DNA of 64,000 bases from Rapana venosa (GCA_028751875.1 CM054155.1:281798-345797), one strand, 5' to 3'; shown: positions 1 through 12,750, numbered from the stretch's first letter. Notes: generated from the letters alone by a model not told the origin. Numbers and translations: made by a program.

Positions 1-2755
1 AAGAGACATGGGACACAACAAGCACAAAGATACATGGGACACAACAAACACAAAGAGCCACTGGACACAACAAACACAAAGAGACACGGGACACAACAAA
101 CACAAAGAGACATGGGCACAACAAACACAAAGAGACATAGGACACAACACAAACACAAAGAGACATGGAACACAACAAACACAGAGACATGGAACACAAC
201 AAACACAAAGAGACATGGACACAACAAACACAAAGAGACATGGAACACAAAGAGACATGGACACAACAAACGCAAAGAGACATGGGCACAACAAACACAA
301 AGATGTGGCACAACAAACACAAAGACACGGAACACAACAAACACAAAGACACGGAACACAACAAACGCAAAGACACGGAACACAACAAACGCAAAGACAC
401 GGAACACAACAAACGCAAAGACACGGAACACAACAAACACAAAGACATTGGTCACAACAAACACAAAGACACGGAACACAACAAACACAAAGACATGGTC
501 ACAACAAACACAGAGACACAACAAACACAAAGATACAACAAACACAAAGAGACATGGTCAGAACAAACACAACGAGACATGGGCACAACAAACACAAAGA
601 GCCATGGGCACAACAAACACAAAGAGACATGGGCACAACAAACACAAAGAGGTGGAACACAACAAACACAAAGAGACATGGGCACAACAAACACAAAGAT
701 ACATGGGCACAACAAACACAAAGAGTCATGGGCACAACAAACACAAAGAGACATGGGCACAACAAACACAAAGAGGTGGAACACAACAAACACAAAGAGG
801 TTGAACACAACAAACACAAAGAGACATGGGCACAACACACACAAAGATACATGGGCGCAACACACACAACAAACACAAAGACGTGGAACACAACAAACAC
901 ACAGAGACATGGACACAACAAACACAAAGAGACACGGTCACAACACACAAAGAGACACGGTCGCAACAAACACAAAGACGTGGACACAACAAACACAAAG
1001 ACATGAACACAAAAAACGCAAAGAGACATGGTCACAACAAACACAAAGATGTGAACACAACAAACACAAAGACATGGAACACAACAAACACAAAGACGCG
1101 GACACAACAACAAACACAAAGACATGGACACAACAAACACAGAGACATAGGCACAACAAACACAAAGAGACATAGGCACAAAACACACAAAGAGACATGG
1201 AACCCAACAAACACAAAGAGACATGGAACCCAACAAACACAAAGAGACATGGACACAACAAACACAAAGAGACATGGAACCCAACAAACACAAAGAGACA
1301 TGGAACCCAACAAACACAAAGAGACATGGACACAACAAACACAAAGAGACACGGAACACAACACAAAGAGACACGGAACACAACAAACACAAAGAGACAT
1401 GGAACACAACAAACACAAAGAGACATGGAACCCAACAAACACAAAGAGACATGGAACCCAACAAACACAAAGAGACATGGACACAACAAACACAAAGAGA
1501 CATGGAACACAACAAACACAAAGAGACACGGAACACAACAAACACAAAGAGACATGGGACACAACAAACACAAAGAGACATGGGCACAACAAACACAAAG
1601 ACATGGACACAACAAACACAAATAGACATTGACACAACAAACACAAAGAGACATGGAACACAAAGAGACATGGACACAACAAATGCAAAGAGACATGGAC
1701 ACAACAAACACAAAGAGACATGGACACAACAAACACAAAGAGACATGACACAACAAACACAAAGAGACATGGAACACAACAAACACAACGAGACATGGAA
1801 CACAACAAACACAACGAGACACAGGACACAACAAACACAAAGAGACATGGAACACAACAAACACAAATAGACATGGAACACAACAAACACAAAGAGACAT
1901 GGAACACAACCAACACAAAGAGACATGGAACACAACCAACACAAAGAGACATGGAACACAACAAACACAAGGAGACATGGACACAACAAACACAAAGAGA
2001 CATGGAACACAACAAACACAAATAGACATGGAACACAACAAACACAAAGAGACATGGAACACAACCAACACAAAGAGACATGGAACACAACCAACACAAA
2101 GAGACATGGAACACAACCAACACAAAGAGACATGGAGCACAACAAACACAAAGAGACATAGAACACAACAAACACAGAGACATGGAACACAACAAACACA
2201 GAGACATGGAACACAACAAACACAAAGATACATGGAACACAACAAACACAAATAGACATTGACACAACAAACACAAAGAGACATGGAACACAAAGAGACA
2301 TGGACACAACAAACACAAAGAGACATGGAACACAACCAACACAAAGAGTCATGGAACACAACAAACACAAAGAGACATGGAACACAACAAACACAAATAG
2401 ACATTGACACAACAAACACAAAGAGACATGGACACAACAAACACAAAGAGACACGGGCACAACAAACACAAAGAGACATGGAACACAACGAGGCATGGAC
2501 ACAACAAACACAAAGGGACATGGAACACAACAAACACAAAGATGTGGACACAACAAACACATGGACACAACAAACACAAAGAGACATAGGCACAACAAAC
2601 ACAAAGAAACATAGGCACAACCAACACAAAGAGACATGGACACAACAAACACATGGACACAACAAACACAAAGAGACATGGACACAACAAACACACGGAC
2701 ACAACAAACACACACACAAAGAGACATGCACACACACACACACAACAAAGGCAGT
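1..2755. repeat. Minisatellite of about 24-26 bp, intron 8 of DNAH2-like gene
   Basis: Over a hundred imperfect units carry the core acaacaaacacaaagagaca followed by tgg(g/a)(a)c. Unit length varies (18-27 bp) through loss of the gagacatgga part. The array runs off the left edge and ends about 20-30 bases from the donor of exon 8 with a short (CA)n. Very long open frames on both strands (Cys/Val/Phe-rich on minus, Thr/Gln/Lys/His-rich on plus) result from the lack of stops in the unit. Confidence 0.97.
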
Positions 2756-2769
2756 GGTCGGCGGCTCAC

Positions 2770-2877
2770 CTCCAGCAAGTCTTTGCACCTCTGGATGAAA
2801 GCGTCTACCTGGGCGAAAATGCTGCTCTTGTCCAGCACCCAACCCACGGGGCAGAATTTGTGATGAAGCTTGGACGT
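2770..2877 (-). CDS. DNAH2: DNAH2-like exon 8 (residues about 465-500), gene continues off the left edge
   Basis: Thirty-six codons encode TSKLHHKFCPVGWVLDKSS, then IFAQVDAFIQRCKDLLE. This matches the DNAH2 tail motif RGWVLDQTSIFAQVDAF with the following QRCKDLIE. The acceptor is GGTCAG/ACG and the donor GAG/GTGAGC, phase 0. The next exon is not in the window, because the remaining 2.7 kb on the left is a minisatellite. Confidence 0.94.
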
Positions 2878-3054
2878 CTGACCACCCACACACAACAACA
2901 ACACAGCATTATGACCACAGCCCCCAAATACTTTCACACAATATTATCATCACCGTAACAACAACAATGTAAAAATATGACACAGCGGATCATGATTATC
3001 AATGCTTTCAACAGTTTACAGCAACTAATACAGTACAGCACTGTGCTAGGCAGT
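2878..3054. other. Unassigned intron 7 sequence next to exon 8
   Basis: AT-rich non-coding DNA with a short acaac-rich stretch. I see no gene or recognisable element. Confidence 0.5.
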
Positions 3055-3352
3055 AAAAGGTAATGGTAAAGGTGTCCCATAACCTGTAAGGTCATTGGGG
3101 AGCGAGGCGTCAGAGACCTCACTTCTCCAGGGGCCAGCATACTGAGGGTGGCGCCCACCTGCTCACCCTTGCTGCTTTACCTTCCCTGACCCTAAAGAGG
3201 CAGGTACCCATTTACAGCTGGTTGAACTGGGAGACTGTACTGAAGTCAAGGCACGCAAACGGTCACCCATCTAAGTGGTAACCACGATACACACTGCTTA
3301 ACTTGGCTGGGGGAAAGGGAGTGCTCCAACCACTGAGCTATCCCTAACACAG
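3055..3352 (-). mobile_element. SINE-like element with tRNA-like and 5S-rRNA-like head
   Basis: Read on the minus strand, the right end (complement of 3323-3344) begins GGGATAGCTCAGTGGTTGGA, like a tRNA A box. It is followed at complement 3261-3310 by AAGTTAAGCAGTG and then AGATGGGTGACCG, which resemble the conserved internal segments of 5S rRNA. The remainder is a GC-rich body and an A-rich end near 3055. This fits a polymerase III-derived SINE; boundaries are approximate. Confidence 0.5.
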
Positions 3353-3527
3353 CATCGATGCGCACTGTGCTAGACAGTATGATAAATGATAATACATGTT
3401 GGCTGGGGTTTTCCCATTCCTGGCTACCACTCTGAGGTTTGTTCACCAATGGTGAGGTTTTGCTTTTGCAGCCGTTCTTCCCCACCATCAAGGTGTTTAG
3501 CCCCATTCCGACTTCGGCAATGTTAAT

Positions 3528-3683
3528 AATAATAATAATATATGGAATTTATATAGCGCTGATTCTTGTAAAAAAACAAAACAAATCGAAGCGCTTGCAC
3601 TCAATCATTTACAGGCATGCAACTCTCCTTAAACATAATGAGCAACAGATTTCAAATCCATGCGCATGCACTTCGCACGCACA

Positions 3684-3732
<49 letters not shown>

Positions 3733-5340
3733 CAACACTTAGAAGGTGAAAGATGCTGTTGAAAATTAGGGACAGATATTTGGGGGGAAAGTCTCAGGTA
3801 GGAAATAAGTGTATTTTGAGGCTGGATTTGAAGGAATCAAGTGAAGGCTTTTGACGAAGTGAAAGAGGGAGGTCATTCCAGGTGGATGGACCAGAAACAG
3901 AGAAGGAGCGACGGCCAACAGTGGTTTGTTTGCATCTGGGTGTTCGAAAGCACAAAGTATCTGTGGCTGAACGAAGGGAACGGGATGGAGTGTACAGGTG
4001 AAGACAGTTACAGAGATAAGAGGGTGCAGATTTGTGGAGACATTTGAAACAGAGGGTATTGATTTTATACTCCAGTCTTTGTGAGACAGGCAACCAGTGA
4101 AGAGATCGCAGAAGAGGAGTGATGTGTTCAGATTTTTTCTTTCTTAGGACCAGTTGAGCTGCAGAGTTTTGTATGCGTTGAAGAGAGTGGATAGATGATG
4201 CTGGTAGGCCAGCCAAAAGAGAATTACAGTAGTCTAAACGTGAAAGAATGAGAGATGTGACAAGCTTGGAAGTTGCATCAGTGGACAGATACTTGCGAAT
4301 CGCGCTTATGCGCTGTAATTGATAGTAGCAAGACTGGCAGGTCTGGGTGATGAATTTTTTCATAGAGAGTGTGTTGTCAAGAACTACTCCTAAATACTTC
4401 ACAGAGTTGGACAAAGGAACTGACGTATTGCCGAATTCTATTGAAGTTTTTGTGATATAGGAAAGTTTATGTTGGGTCCCTATGAGCATGGCTTCGGTTT
4501 TATCGGCATTAAGTTGTAACTTGTTCTGAGTCATCCAGTTTTGAATGTCTTGAAGGCAGTAGGACATATTTGTCAGGAGGATCGCTGCACTGAAGTTGAG
4601 TATCATCGGCATAGAAATGATGATCAATAGGGTGGTTGTTTATTATATGTGAGAGTGGAGCAGTGTAGAGAGTAAAGAGAACAGGGCCCAGGACTGATCC
4701 CTGCGGGACTCCACATTCCATTTTGACAGGTTTTGATTGAATTTTGTTTACAATAACTTTCTGGAACCGGTCTGTGAGGTATGAAGTAAACCAGGTGAGG
4801 GCTGTGCCATTAATACCAAACGTATTTTGGAGGCGAGAAAGAAGAATTGAGTGATCTATGGTATCAAAGGCTGCAGATAAGTCAAGAAGAGTGAGGAGGG
4901 AGATTTTTCCTGCATCAGAAGCAAGTAGAAGTGTATCTAAAGTGTGGACTAGGGTGGTTTCGGTGCTGTGGTTGGGGCGATAGGCAGACTGAAAAGTGGG
5001 AAGAAGATCATTGGAATGAAGGTGACTGTTGAGCTGTTTGAGAACAACTTTTTCTAGTACTTTAGAGACAAAGGGTAAGTTTGAGACAGGCCTATAATTC
5101 TTCAGAATGTTGGGATCGAGGTCGTGCTTTTTCAGTAGAGGTGTGACTATTACTGTTTTAAGAGCTGATGGAAAATTTCCTGACTGAAGAGATGAGTTTA
5201 CTATTTTAGTGATAATAGGCACAAGTTGTGGAAGGCATTGTGAGAAAACAGGAGCAGGTATGGGATCAAGGTCGCATGATTTTATAGTCATTTCCTTCAG
5301 AATTGTCATGTTGTCTAAATACAACACCTGTGTGCAAGCA
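3528..5340 (-). mobile_element. Degenerate L2/CR1-like non-LTR retrotransposon, 5' truncated
   Basis: The minus strand encodes reverse transcriptase blocks KNYRPVSNLPFVSKVLEKVV, DLSAAFDTIDHS, GVPQGSVLGPVLF and HFYADDTQL. These are followed by KLQLNADKTEAMLIG and a C-terminus with VGRRSFSVSGPSTWNDLPLS. The two halves are in different frames with overlap near 4509-4627, so the element is broken. No endonuclease domain is present. The 3' UTR carries (CA)n at about 3671-3729, and the 3' end reads AGCGCTATATAAATTCCATA, then (TAT)n at 3528-3541. The same family recurs at 35055, 55763 and 62400. It lies in intron 7. Confidence 0.88.
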
Positions 5341-5344
5341 TTTT

Positions 5345-5610
5345 TTTTTTTTCATTTTGTCATCCATTCCTACCTGCACAAAATGGCCTACTCTTCAGAA
5401 AGCAGAATAGGTTTGTGATGTGAGTGCAAAATGTTCTGCACACGTTCATACAATGGGCCTCAGTTTATAGTCTCATCTGAAGGATTTTTTTGGAGGGAAA
5501 AGGAGTCAATACTGATGTCAACTCCAGAGGAAAAGTCCCCTTAAACAGGCTCTGTCCCAGACCACGAGCACATGCTCTAACCGCTGGGCTTCCTCCCCCT
5601 CCCCCCTTCC
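5345..5610 (-). mobile_element. tRNA-headed SINE (family B), diverged
   Basis: On the minus strand the head reads CAGCGGTTAGAGCATGTGC (A-box-like). It is followed by a core CTTCAGATGAGACTATAAAC and then TGAGGCCC, and a tail segment AAGAGTAGGCCATTTTGTGC. The core and tail match the fragments at 22853-23085 and 42722-42955. Inserted immediately beside the LINE at 3528-5340. Confidence 0.6.
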
Positions 5611-5619
5611 CCCCATAAT

Positions 5620-5890
5620 CCTATGTGAAACAGAACATACAGCATCGGCTGAACTTCACCTTACCATGGATGCACCACAGTATACACAGTATGTTACGAT
5701 ACAACATAATACAAAACAGCATATACCAAACACACTGTAGTATCCAATGATACAACAGAACACAATACAAACAGTATTTTTTTACATCCAGCACAACATA
5801 ATACTGTCCAATGATACAGTACAACACAACACAAAACAGTTATGTGCATGTATGTATAAATAAAGAGAGACAGTCCACCAGCCCAGCAGT
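5620..5890. repeat. Degenerate acaac/atac-rich repeat in intron 7
   Basis: Loosely repeated motifs such as caatgatacag and aacacaatac occur without a clean period, ending in a short (TG)n close to the donor of exon 7. Low complexity; no gene seen. Confidence 0.5.
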
Positions 5891-5926
5891 GTGTGTGTGT
5901 GTGGAAAGAGCACAGGGGGCGGTCAC

Positions 5927-6064
5927 CTTGTCGTAGATGTCCTTCCACTGCTCACAGCAGCTGATGCAGTCAGCCAGGGACTTCTTGCCGCTGAGCACAT
6001 AGCCATCAAAAATCTTGTCCAGCTGAATCTCCTTGCAGCAACGATTGATGATTTCATTGCTCAT
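5927..6064 (-). CDS. DNAH2: DNAH2-like exon 7 (residues about 419-464)
   Basis: Forty-six codons encode MSNEIINRCCKEIQLDKIF, then DGYVLSGKKSLADCISCCEQ and WKDIYDK (human SNEIIRLCCHAISLDRIFEG). The acceptor is TTTCAG/ATG and the donor AAG/GTGACC, both phase 0. The internal ATG at the exon start is not a translation start. A CA-type dinucleotide tract on the transcript strand lies shortly after the donor. Confidence 0.94.
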
Positions 6065-6149
6065 CTGAAACACGTCATCAGCAAAGATGGAATGAACGGA
6101 TTCATTTGAGGGGACTAAAGTGTGTGCCTGCGAGTGTACATGGGGGCCT

Positions 6150-6310
6150 GGATACATGCATGTGTGTGTGTGTGTGTGTGCGTGTCTGTGTGTGTGTGCG
6201 CGTGTCTGTGTGTGTGTGCGCGTGTCTGTGTGTGTGTGCGCGTGCGTGCATGCACGCATGTGTGTGCAGGACTACGTGCATGCATGTAGGTGTGTGTGAG
6301 TGCACGTACG
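6150..6310. repeat. (TG)n-rich microsatellite with tgcgcgtgtctg variants, intron 6
   Basis: A TG tract is interrupted by three tandem copies of a short cgtgtctgtg-type unit. It starts about 90 bases from the acceptor of exon 7. Confidence 0.85.
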
Positions 6311-6529
6311 GAAGTATATGAATACAAGTGTGCCTGCACGTACACGTGAATGTGAGCATACAGAGAAGGTGTCCTCACTACATCACCACCATTTCTGCCC
6401 CAGTGCACTACAGGCATCCCCACCTGCAGACAACGCCTCTTCTCTTCTGCTGTCTCCAGTCACAACACCTCAGGCACACCTCTCCATTTCCCAAGGGAAC
6501 ACTCCAACCCACTCCTTAGCCACAACCCC
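6311..6529. other. Unassigned intron 6 sequence
   Basis: Non-coding, C-rich on the plus strand, leading into the minisatellite. No gene or known element recognised. Confidence 0.4.
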
Positions 6530-7305
6530 ACCAACCACACAGGCCATTATTATCACACCTGTCAACCACACAGGCCATTATTATCACACCTGTCAACCGC
6601 ACAGGCCATTATTATCACACCTGTCAACCGCACAGGCCATTAGTATCACACCTGTCAACCACACAGGCCATTATTATCACACCTGTCAACCGCACAGGCC
6701 ATTATTATCACACCTGTCAACCACACAGGCCATTATTATCACACCTGTCACCACACATTATTAATCCACTGTCAACCAAACAGGCCATTATTATCACACC
6801 TGTCAACCACACAGGCCATTGTTATCACACCTGTCAACCAAACAGGCCATTAGTATCACACCTGTCAACCCCACAGGCCATAATCACCACACCTGCCAAC
6901 CACACAGGCCATAATCACCACACCTGCCAACCACACAGGCCATAATCACCACACCTGCCAACCACACAGGCCATAATCACCACACCTGCCAACCACACAG
7001 GCCATAATCATCACACCTGTCAACCAAACAGGCCATAATGATCACACCTGTCAACCGCACAGGCCATAATCACCACACCTGTCAATGTCAACCACACATG
7101 TCATAATCATCACACCTGTCAATGTCAACCACACATGTCATAATCATCACACCTGTCAATGTCAACCACACATGTCATAATCATCACACCTGTCAATGTC
7201 AACCACACATGTCATAATCATCACACCTGTCAATGTCAACCACACATGTCATAATCATCACACCTGTCAACGTCAACCACACGTCATACTCATCACACCT
7301 GTCCT
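6530..7305. repeat. Minisatellite of about 31 bp changing to 37 bp, intron 6
   Basis: The first part repeats ttattatcacacctgtcaac with cacaggcca (31 bp). Later units become cataatcaccacacctgcc, and from about 7078 a longer unit with an added caatgtcaac (37 bp). This records stepwise replacement of one unit type by another along the array. It ends about 70 bases from the donor of exon 6. Confidence 0.95.
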
Positions 7306-7376
7306 CTAAGATTCCATGGAGCAAACCAATGTCTCTGTGATCTGTCTTCTAACAGCGCCACTCCCCGCCAACCAAC

Positions 7377-7568
7377 CTTCTTCAGGATGCCAGTGACTCT
7401 CTCGCGGGACTTGTAGAACTCGGAGTTGACCCAGATCATGCGGATGATGTTGAGGATCTTGGGCAGCATGCGGGGGATGTCAGCGGGCATGGCGTCGGCC
7501 AGCTCGTGGCAGGGGTCCTTCAGCACCGTCAGAAACTTGAGGTTACTTTCTGCCTGCCTGGATCCCTC
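7377..7568 (-). CDS. DNAH2: DNAH2-like exon 6 (residues about 355-418)
   Basis: Sixty-four codons encode EGSRQAESNLKFLTVLKDP, then MPADIPRMLPKILNIIRMIW and VNSEFYKSRERVTGILKK, all in DHC_N1. The human counterpart reads DGSRQAQSNLTFLSILKEP and IIWVNSPHY. The acceptor is CTACAG/GAGGGATCC and the donor AAG/GTTGGT, both phase 0. The acceptor junction with the first bases of this exon recurs several times in the adjacent intron (7700-8230). Confidence 0.95.
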
Positions 7569-7886
7569 CTGTAGCAACCAGGATAACAACAACAACAACA
7601 ACAATAGTAGTAGTATCATTATTAGTAAGAAGAAGAAGAAGATTAAGAATAATATTAAGAATAAGCATAATATATGGAATTCTTATGGCCTTATTTATTT
7701 TTATATGTCTGGACCCCTCCTGTAGCAATGAGGAGGAGGATAACAACAACACAATGATAGTATCATTATTATTAAGAAGAAGAAGAAGAAGAAGAATATT
7801 AAGAATAATATTAAGAATAAGCATAATATATGGAATTCTTATTGCCTTATTTATTTTTATATGTTTGGACCCCTCCTGTCAGAAGA

Positions 7887-7924
<38 letters not shown>

Positions 7925-8129
7925 AATAACATTAATAATAATAATGAGGAGAAGAGGAAGAAGAAGAACAAAAACAAAAACAACAACAAGATATCGAATT
8001 CTTATTGCCTTTATTTTATCTGTATATGTCTGGACCCCTCCTGTCATAATAATAATAAAAATAGTAGTAATAATATATGGAATTCTTATCATCTTTATTT
8101 CATTGTTATATGTCTGGATCCCTCCCGTT

Positions 8130-8160
<31 letters not shown>

Positions 8161-8235
8161 CCATACATGGAACTTCTGATCGCCTTTATTCTACTTCTGT
8201 ACGTCTGGACACCCCCACCTCCTGTACACGCATCG
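7569..8235. repeat. Irregular tandem repeat containing LINE 3'-tail and exon 6 acceptor copies, intron 5
   Basis: Units of roughly 110-180 bp each contain triplet tracts (AAC, AAG, ATG or ATC), an atatggaattcttat segment resembling the 3' tail of the L2/CR1-like family, and tggacccctcctgt. The last motif matches the acceptor junction of exon 6 (tggatccctcctgtag at 7559-7574). Copies are near 7709, 7866, 8032, 8113 and 8205. Triplet runs differ between units. Confidence 0.75.
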
Positions 8236-8629
8236 CACACCAGTCAGCTTTCAGTTCATCACGCAGTCTGTTTTTCTTCACCACTCTTAGAGCAGACAAA
8301 GCTGACTTCTTTGTGGGGGGTTGGGGTGGGGGGGTATATTTTGACGTGTTTTTTTCAACATAAAATGTTTACAGCCAAAGGGTTGGTTAGTTACTGTGAC
8401 TGTAAAAGCATGCATGAGGTAAGCCCTGGGAGAAATGAAACTGGCTGGCTGGTCTTGCCGGGAACTGTCCATGACTACTTCAACATACACAGGGGAAAAT
8501 AACAACAGCCAAGGCCACAGTCATGCAGGAAAACTGTATGTATGGGCCCCCACATTCCTTCACAACTATCTGGGAAGGGGAGGGTGATGGAGATGAAAAA
8601 GTATTGGTGTATGACCTCAAGTATTGGGA
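8236..8629. other. Unassigned intron 5 sequence
   Basis: No gene, repeat or known element recognised; short G and T homopolymers near 8310-8350. Confidence 0.4.
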
Positions 8630-8835
8630 GTTTCAAAAAGAAACGTCTCAATATGATTCACAGTCAGAAAGAAATGTCTCAATATGATGCACAGTCAGAA
8701 AGAAATGTCTCAATATGATTCACAGTCAAAAAGAAACGTCTCAAAATGATTCAGTCAGAAAGAAATGTCTCAATATGATTCACAGTCAGACAGAAATGTC
8801 TCAATATGATACACAGTCAGAAAGAAATGTCTCAC
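8630..8835. repeat. Short minisatellite of about 31 bp, intron 5
   Basis: About seven imperfect units contain agaaagaaatgtctcaatat followed by gattcacagtc. It lies about 80 bases from the donor of exon 5. Confidence 0.9.
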
Positions 8836-8914
8836 TTCTATACATTCTTAAAAGAAAAGATTCTCAAAACTATCGCTAGTCATAAACCAAGGGCAGATGC
8901 TGCATGACCCTGAC

Positions 8915-9153
8915 CTTGATCTGTCCGGCCAATCGCAGGAAGGGCGCCACGTAGGAGGACTTGGCCAGCTGCAGCAGGTGAGTGATGCGCTTGACGCCCG
9001 CGTTGTCCAGCTGCGTGCTGATGCCGGACAGGTCGGCGCAGCGGTTCTGCCAAAACTCTATCTCGTCCAGCGGCCCTGAATTCTCCGCCGTTTCAAAGGC
9101 ATCCTGCGAGCTGAGCACCTCTTTGATCTGGCGTGACCAGTGAATGACGCAGG
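8915..9153 (-). CDS. DNAH2: DNAH2-like exon 5 (residues about 275-354), start of dynein tail domain
   Basis: The exon encodes CVIHWSRQIKEVLSSQDAFE, then GPLDEIEFWQNRCADLSGI, and LLQLAKSSYVAPFLRLAGQI. These motifs are the typical start of the DHC_N1 tail domain, which mediates heavy-chain association and intermediate-chain binding. The acceptor is CCACAG/CC and the donor AAG/GTCAGG in phase 0. A long minisatellite (9175-14426) begins about 20 bases upstream of the acceptor in transcript sense. Confidence 0.94.
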
Positions 9154-9174
9154 CTGTGGGGACAGAAGAAGATA

Positions 9175-12100
9175 CCAGGAGTTACTATACACAACAACAA
9201 CAACAACACAATGATGCAGTACACAGTTACAGGAGTTACTATACACAACAACAACAACAACACAATGACGCAGTACACAGTTACCAGGAGTTACTATACA
9301 CAACAACAACAACAACACAATGATGCAGTACACAGTTACAGGAGTTACTATACACAACAACAACAACAACACAATGACGCAGTACACAGTTACCAGGAGT
9401 TACTAAACACAACAACAACAAAAATACACAATGACGCAGAAACAGTTACAGGTTACTATACACAACAACAAAAACAACACAATGACGTCAGTACACAGTT
9501 ACCAGAGTTACTATACACAACAAAAAGCAACAACACAATGACGCAGTACACAGTTACAGGAGTTACTATACACAACAACAACAACAACACAATGACGCAG
9601 TACACAGTTACAGGATTACTATACACAACAACAACAACAAAAATACACAATGTCGCAGTACACAAGTTACCAGGTTACAATACACAACAACAACAAAAAC
9701 AACACAATGACAGCAGTACACAGTTACCAGGAGTTACTATACACAACAACAACAAAAACAACAACACAATGACGCAGTACACAGTTACAGGAGTTACTAT
9801 ACACAACAACAACAACAAAATACACAATGACGCAGTACACAGTTACCAGGAGTTACTATACACAACAACAACACAATGACGCAGTATACAGTTACCAGAA
9901 GTTACTATAACACAACAACAAAATGATGCAGTACACAGTTACAGGAGTTACTATACACAACAACAACAAAATGACGCAGTACACAGTTACCAGGAGTTAC
10001 TATACACAACAACAACAAAAATACACAATGACGCAGTACACAGTTACCAGGAGTTACTATACACAACAACAACACAATGACGCAGTACACAGTTACCAGG
10101 AGTTACTATACACAACAACAACAAAAACAACAACACAATGACGCAGTACACAGTTACCAGGAGTTACTATACACAACAACAACAACAAAACACAATGACG
10201 CAGTACACAGTTACCAGGAGTTACTATAACACAACAACAACACAATGACGCAGTACACAGTTACAGGAGTTACTATACACAACAACAACAAACAAAATAA
10301 CACAATGACGCAGTACAACAGTTACCAGGAGTTACTATACACAACAACAACAAAAACAACAACACAATGACGCAGTACACAGTTACCAGGAGTTACTATA
10401 CACAACAACAACACAATGACGCAGTATACAGTTACCAGAAGTTACTATACACAACAACAAAATGACGCAGTACACAGTTACAGGAGTTACTATACACAAC
10501 AACAAAAACAACAAACAATGACGCAGTACACAGTTACAGGAGTTACTATACACAACAACAAAACAACAAACACAATGACGCAGTACACAGTTACAGGAGT
10601 TACTATACACAACAACAAAAACAACACAAATGACGCAGTACACAGTTACAGGAATTACTATACACAACAACAACAAAAACAACACAATGACGCAGTACAC
10701 AGTTACCAGGAGTTACTATACACAACAACAACAAAAATAACAATGACGCAGTACACAGTTACCAGGAGTTACTATACACAACAACAACAAAAACAACACC
10801 ATGACGCAGTACACAGTTACCAGGAGTTACTATACACAACAACAACAACAACACAATGATGCAGTACACAGTTACAGGAGTTACTATACACAAACAACAA
10901 CAACAACACAATGACGCAGTACACAGTTACCAGGAGTTACTATACACAACAACAACAAAAATACACAATGACGCAGTACACAGTTACAGGAGTTACTATA
11001 CACAACAACAAAAACAACACAATGACGCAGTACACAGTTACCAGGAGTTACTATACACAACAAAAACAACAACACAATGACGCAGTACACAGTTACAGGA
11101 GTTACTATACACAACAACAACAACAACACAATGACGCAGTACACAGTTACAGGAGTTACTATACACAACAACAACAACAAAAATACACAATGTCGCAGTA
11201 CACAGTTACCAGGAGTTACTATACACAACAACAACAAAAACAACACAATGACGCAGTACACAGTTACCAGGAGTTACTATACACAACAACAACAAAAACA
11301 ACAACACAATGACGCAGTACACAGTTACAGGAGTTACTATACACAACAACAACAACAAAAATACACAATGACGCAGTACACAGTTACCAGGAGTTACTAT
11401 ACACAACAACAACACAATGACGCAGTATACAGTTACCAGAAGTTACTATACACAACAACAAAATGATGCAGTACACAGTTACAGGAGTTACTATACACAA
11501 CAACAACAAAATGACGCAGTACACAGTTACCAGGAGTTACTATACACAACAACAACAAAAATACACAATGACGCAGTACACAGTTACCAGGAGTTACTAT
11601 CACACAACAACAACACAATGACGCAGTACACAGTTACCAGGAGTTACTATACACAACAACAACAAAAACAACACACAATGACGCAGTACACAGTTACCAG
11701 GAGTTACTATACACAACAACAACAACAACACAATGACGCAGTACACAGTTACCAGGAGTTACTATACACAACAACAACACAATGACGCAGTACACAGTTA
11801 CAGGAGTTACTATACACAACAACAACAACAAAAATAACACAATGACGCAGTACACAGTTACCAGGAGTTACTATAACACAACAACAACAAAAACAACAAC
11901 CACAATGACGCAGTACACAGTTACCAGGAGTTACTATACACAACAACAACACAATGACGCAGTATACAGTTACCAGAAGTTACTATACACAAACAACAAA
12001 ATGACGCAGTACACAGTTACAGGAGTTACTATACACAACAACAAAAACAACAACACAATGACGCAGTACACAGTTACAGGAGTTACTATACACAACAACA

Positions 12101-12750
12101 AAAACAACAACACAATGACGCAGTACACAGTTACAGGAGTTACTATACACAACAACAAAAACAACAACACAATGACGCAGTACACAGTTACAGGAGTTAC
12201 TATACACAACAACAACAAAAACAACACAATGACGCAGTACACAGTTACCAGGAGTTACTATACCACAACAACAACAAAAATAACACAATGACGCAGTACA
12301 CAGTTACCAGGAGTTACTATACACAACAACAACAAAAACAACACCATGACGCAGTACACAGTTACCAGGAGTTACTATACACAACAACAACAAATATACA
12401 CAATGACGCAGTACACAGTTACCAGGAGTTACTATACACAACAACAACAACACAATGATGCAGTACACAGTTACCAGGAGTTACTATACACAACAACAAC
12501 AAAAATACACAATGACGCAGTACACAGTTACAGGAGTTACTATACACAACAACAAAAACAACACAATGACGCAGTACACAGTTACCAGGAGTTACTATAC
12601 ACAACAACAAAAACAACACAATGACGCAGAACACACAGTTACCAGGAGTTACTATACACAACAACAAAAACAACACAATGACGCAGAAACACAGTTACCA
12701 GGAGTTACTATTCAAAAAGCAACAACACAATGATGCAGTACACAGTTACC
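9175..12750. repeat. Minisatellite of about 52-62 bp, intron 4
   Basis: Each unit has ggagttactatacacaacaa, a variable (CAA)n/(AAC)n part, then acaatgacgcagtacacag ttac. Length differences lie mainly in the CAA-rich part. It begins about 20 bases from the acceptor of exon 5. Sequence quality falls near the right end, where many units have single-base losses. Confidence 0.97.

Noticed and set aside
499..2937. 812-codon minus-strand open frame rich in Cys, Val and Phe that includes exon 8
   Set aside because: It is the stop-free reading of a minisatellite, joined by chance to a genuine exon that ends with a good donor at 2769. Other frames of the array are equally open.
6102..6423. Open frames rich in His/Thr or Cys/Val over the TG tract
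   Set aside because: Simple-sequence translation beside exon 7.
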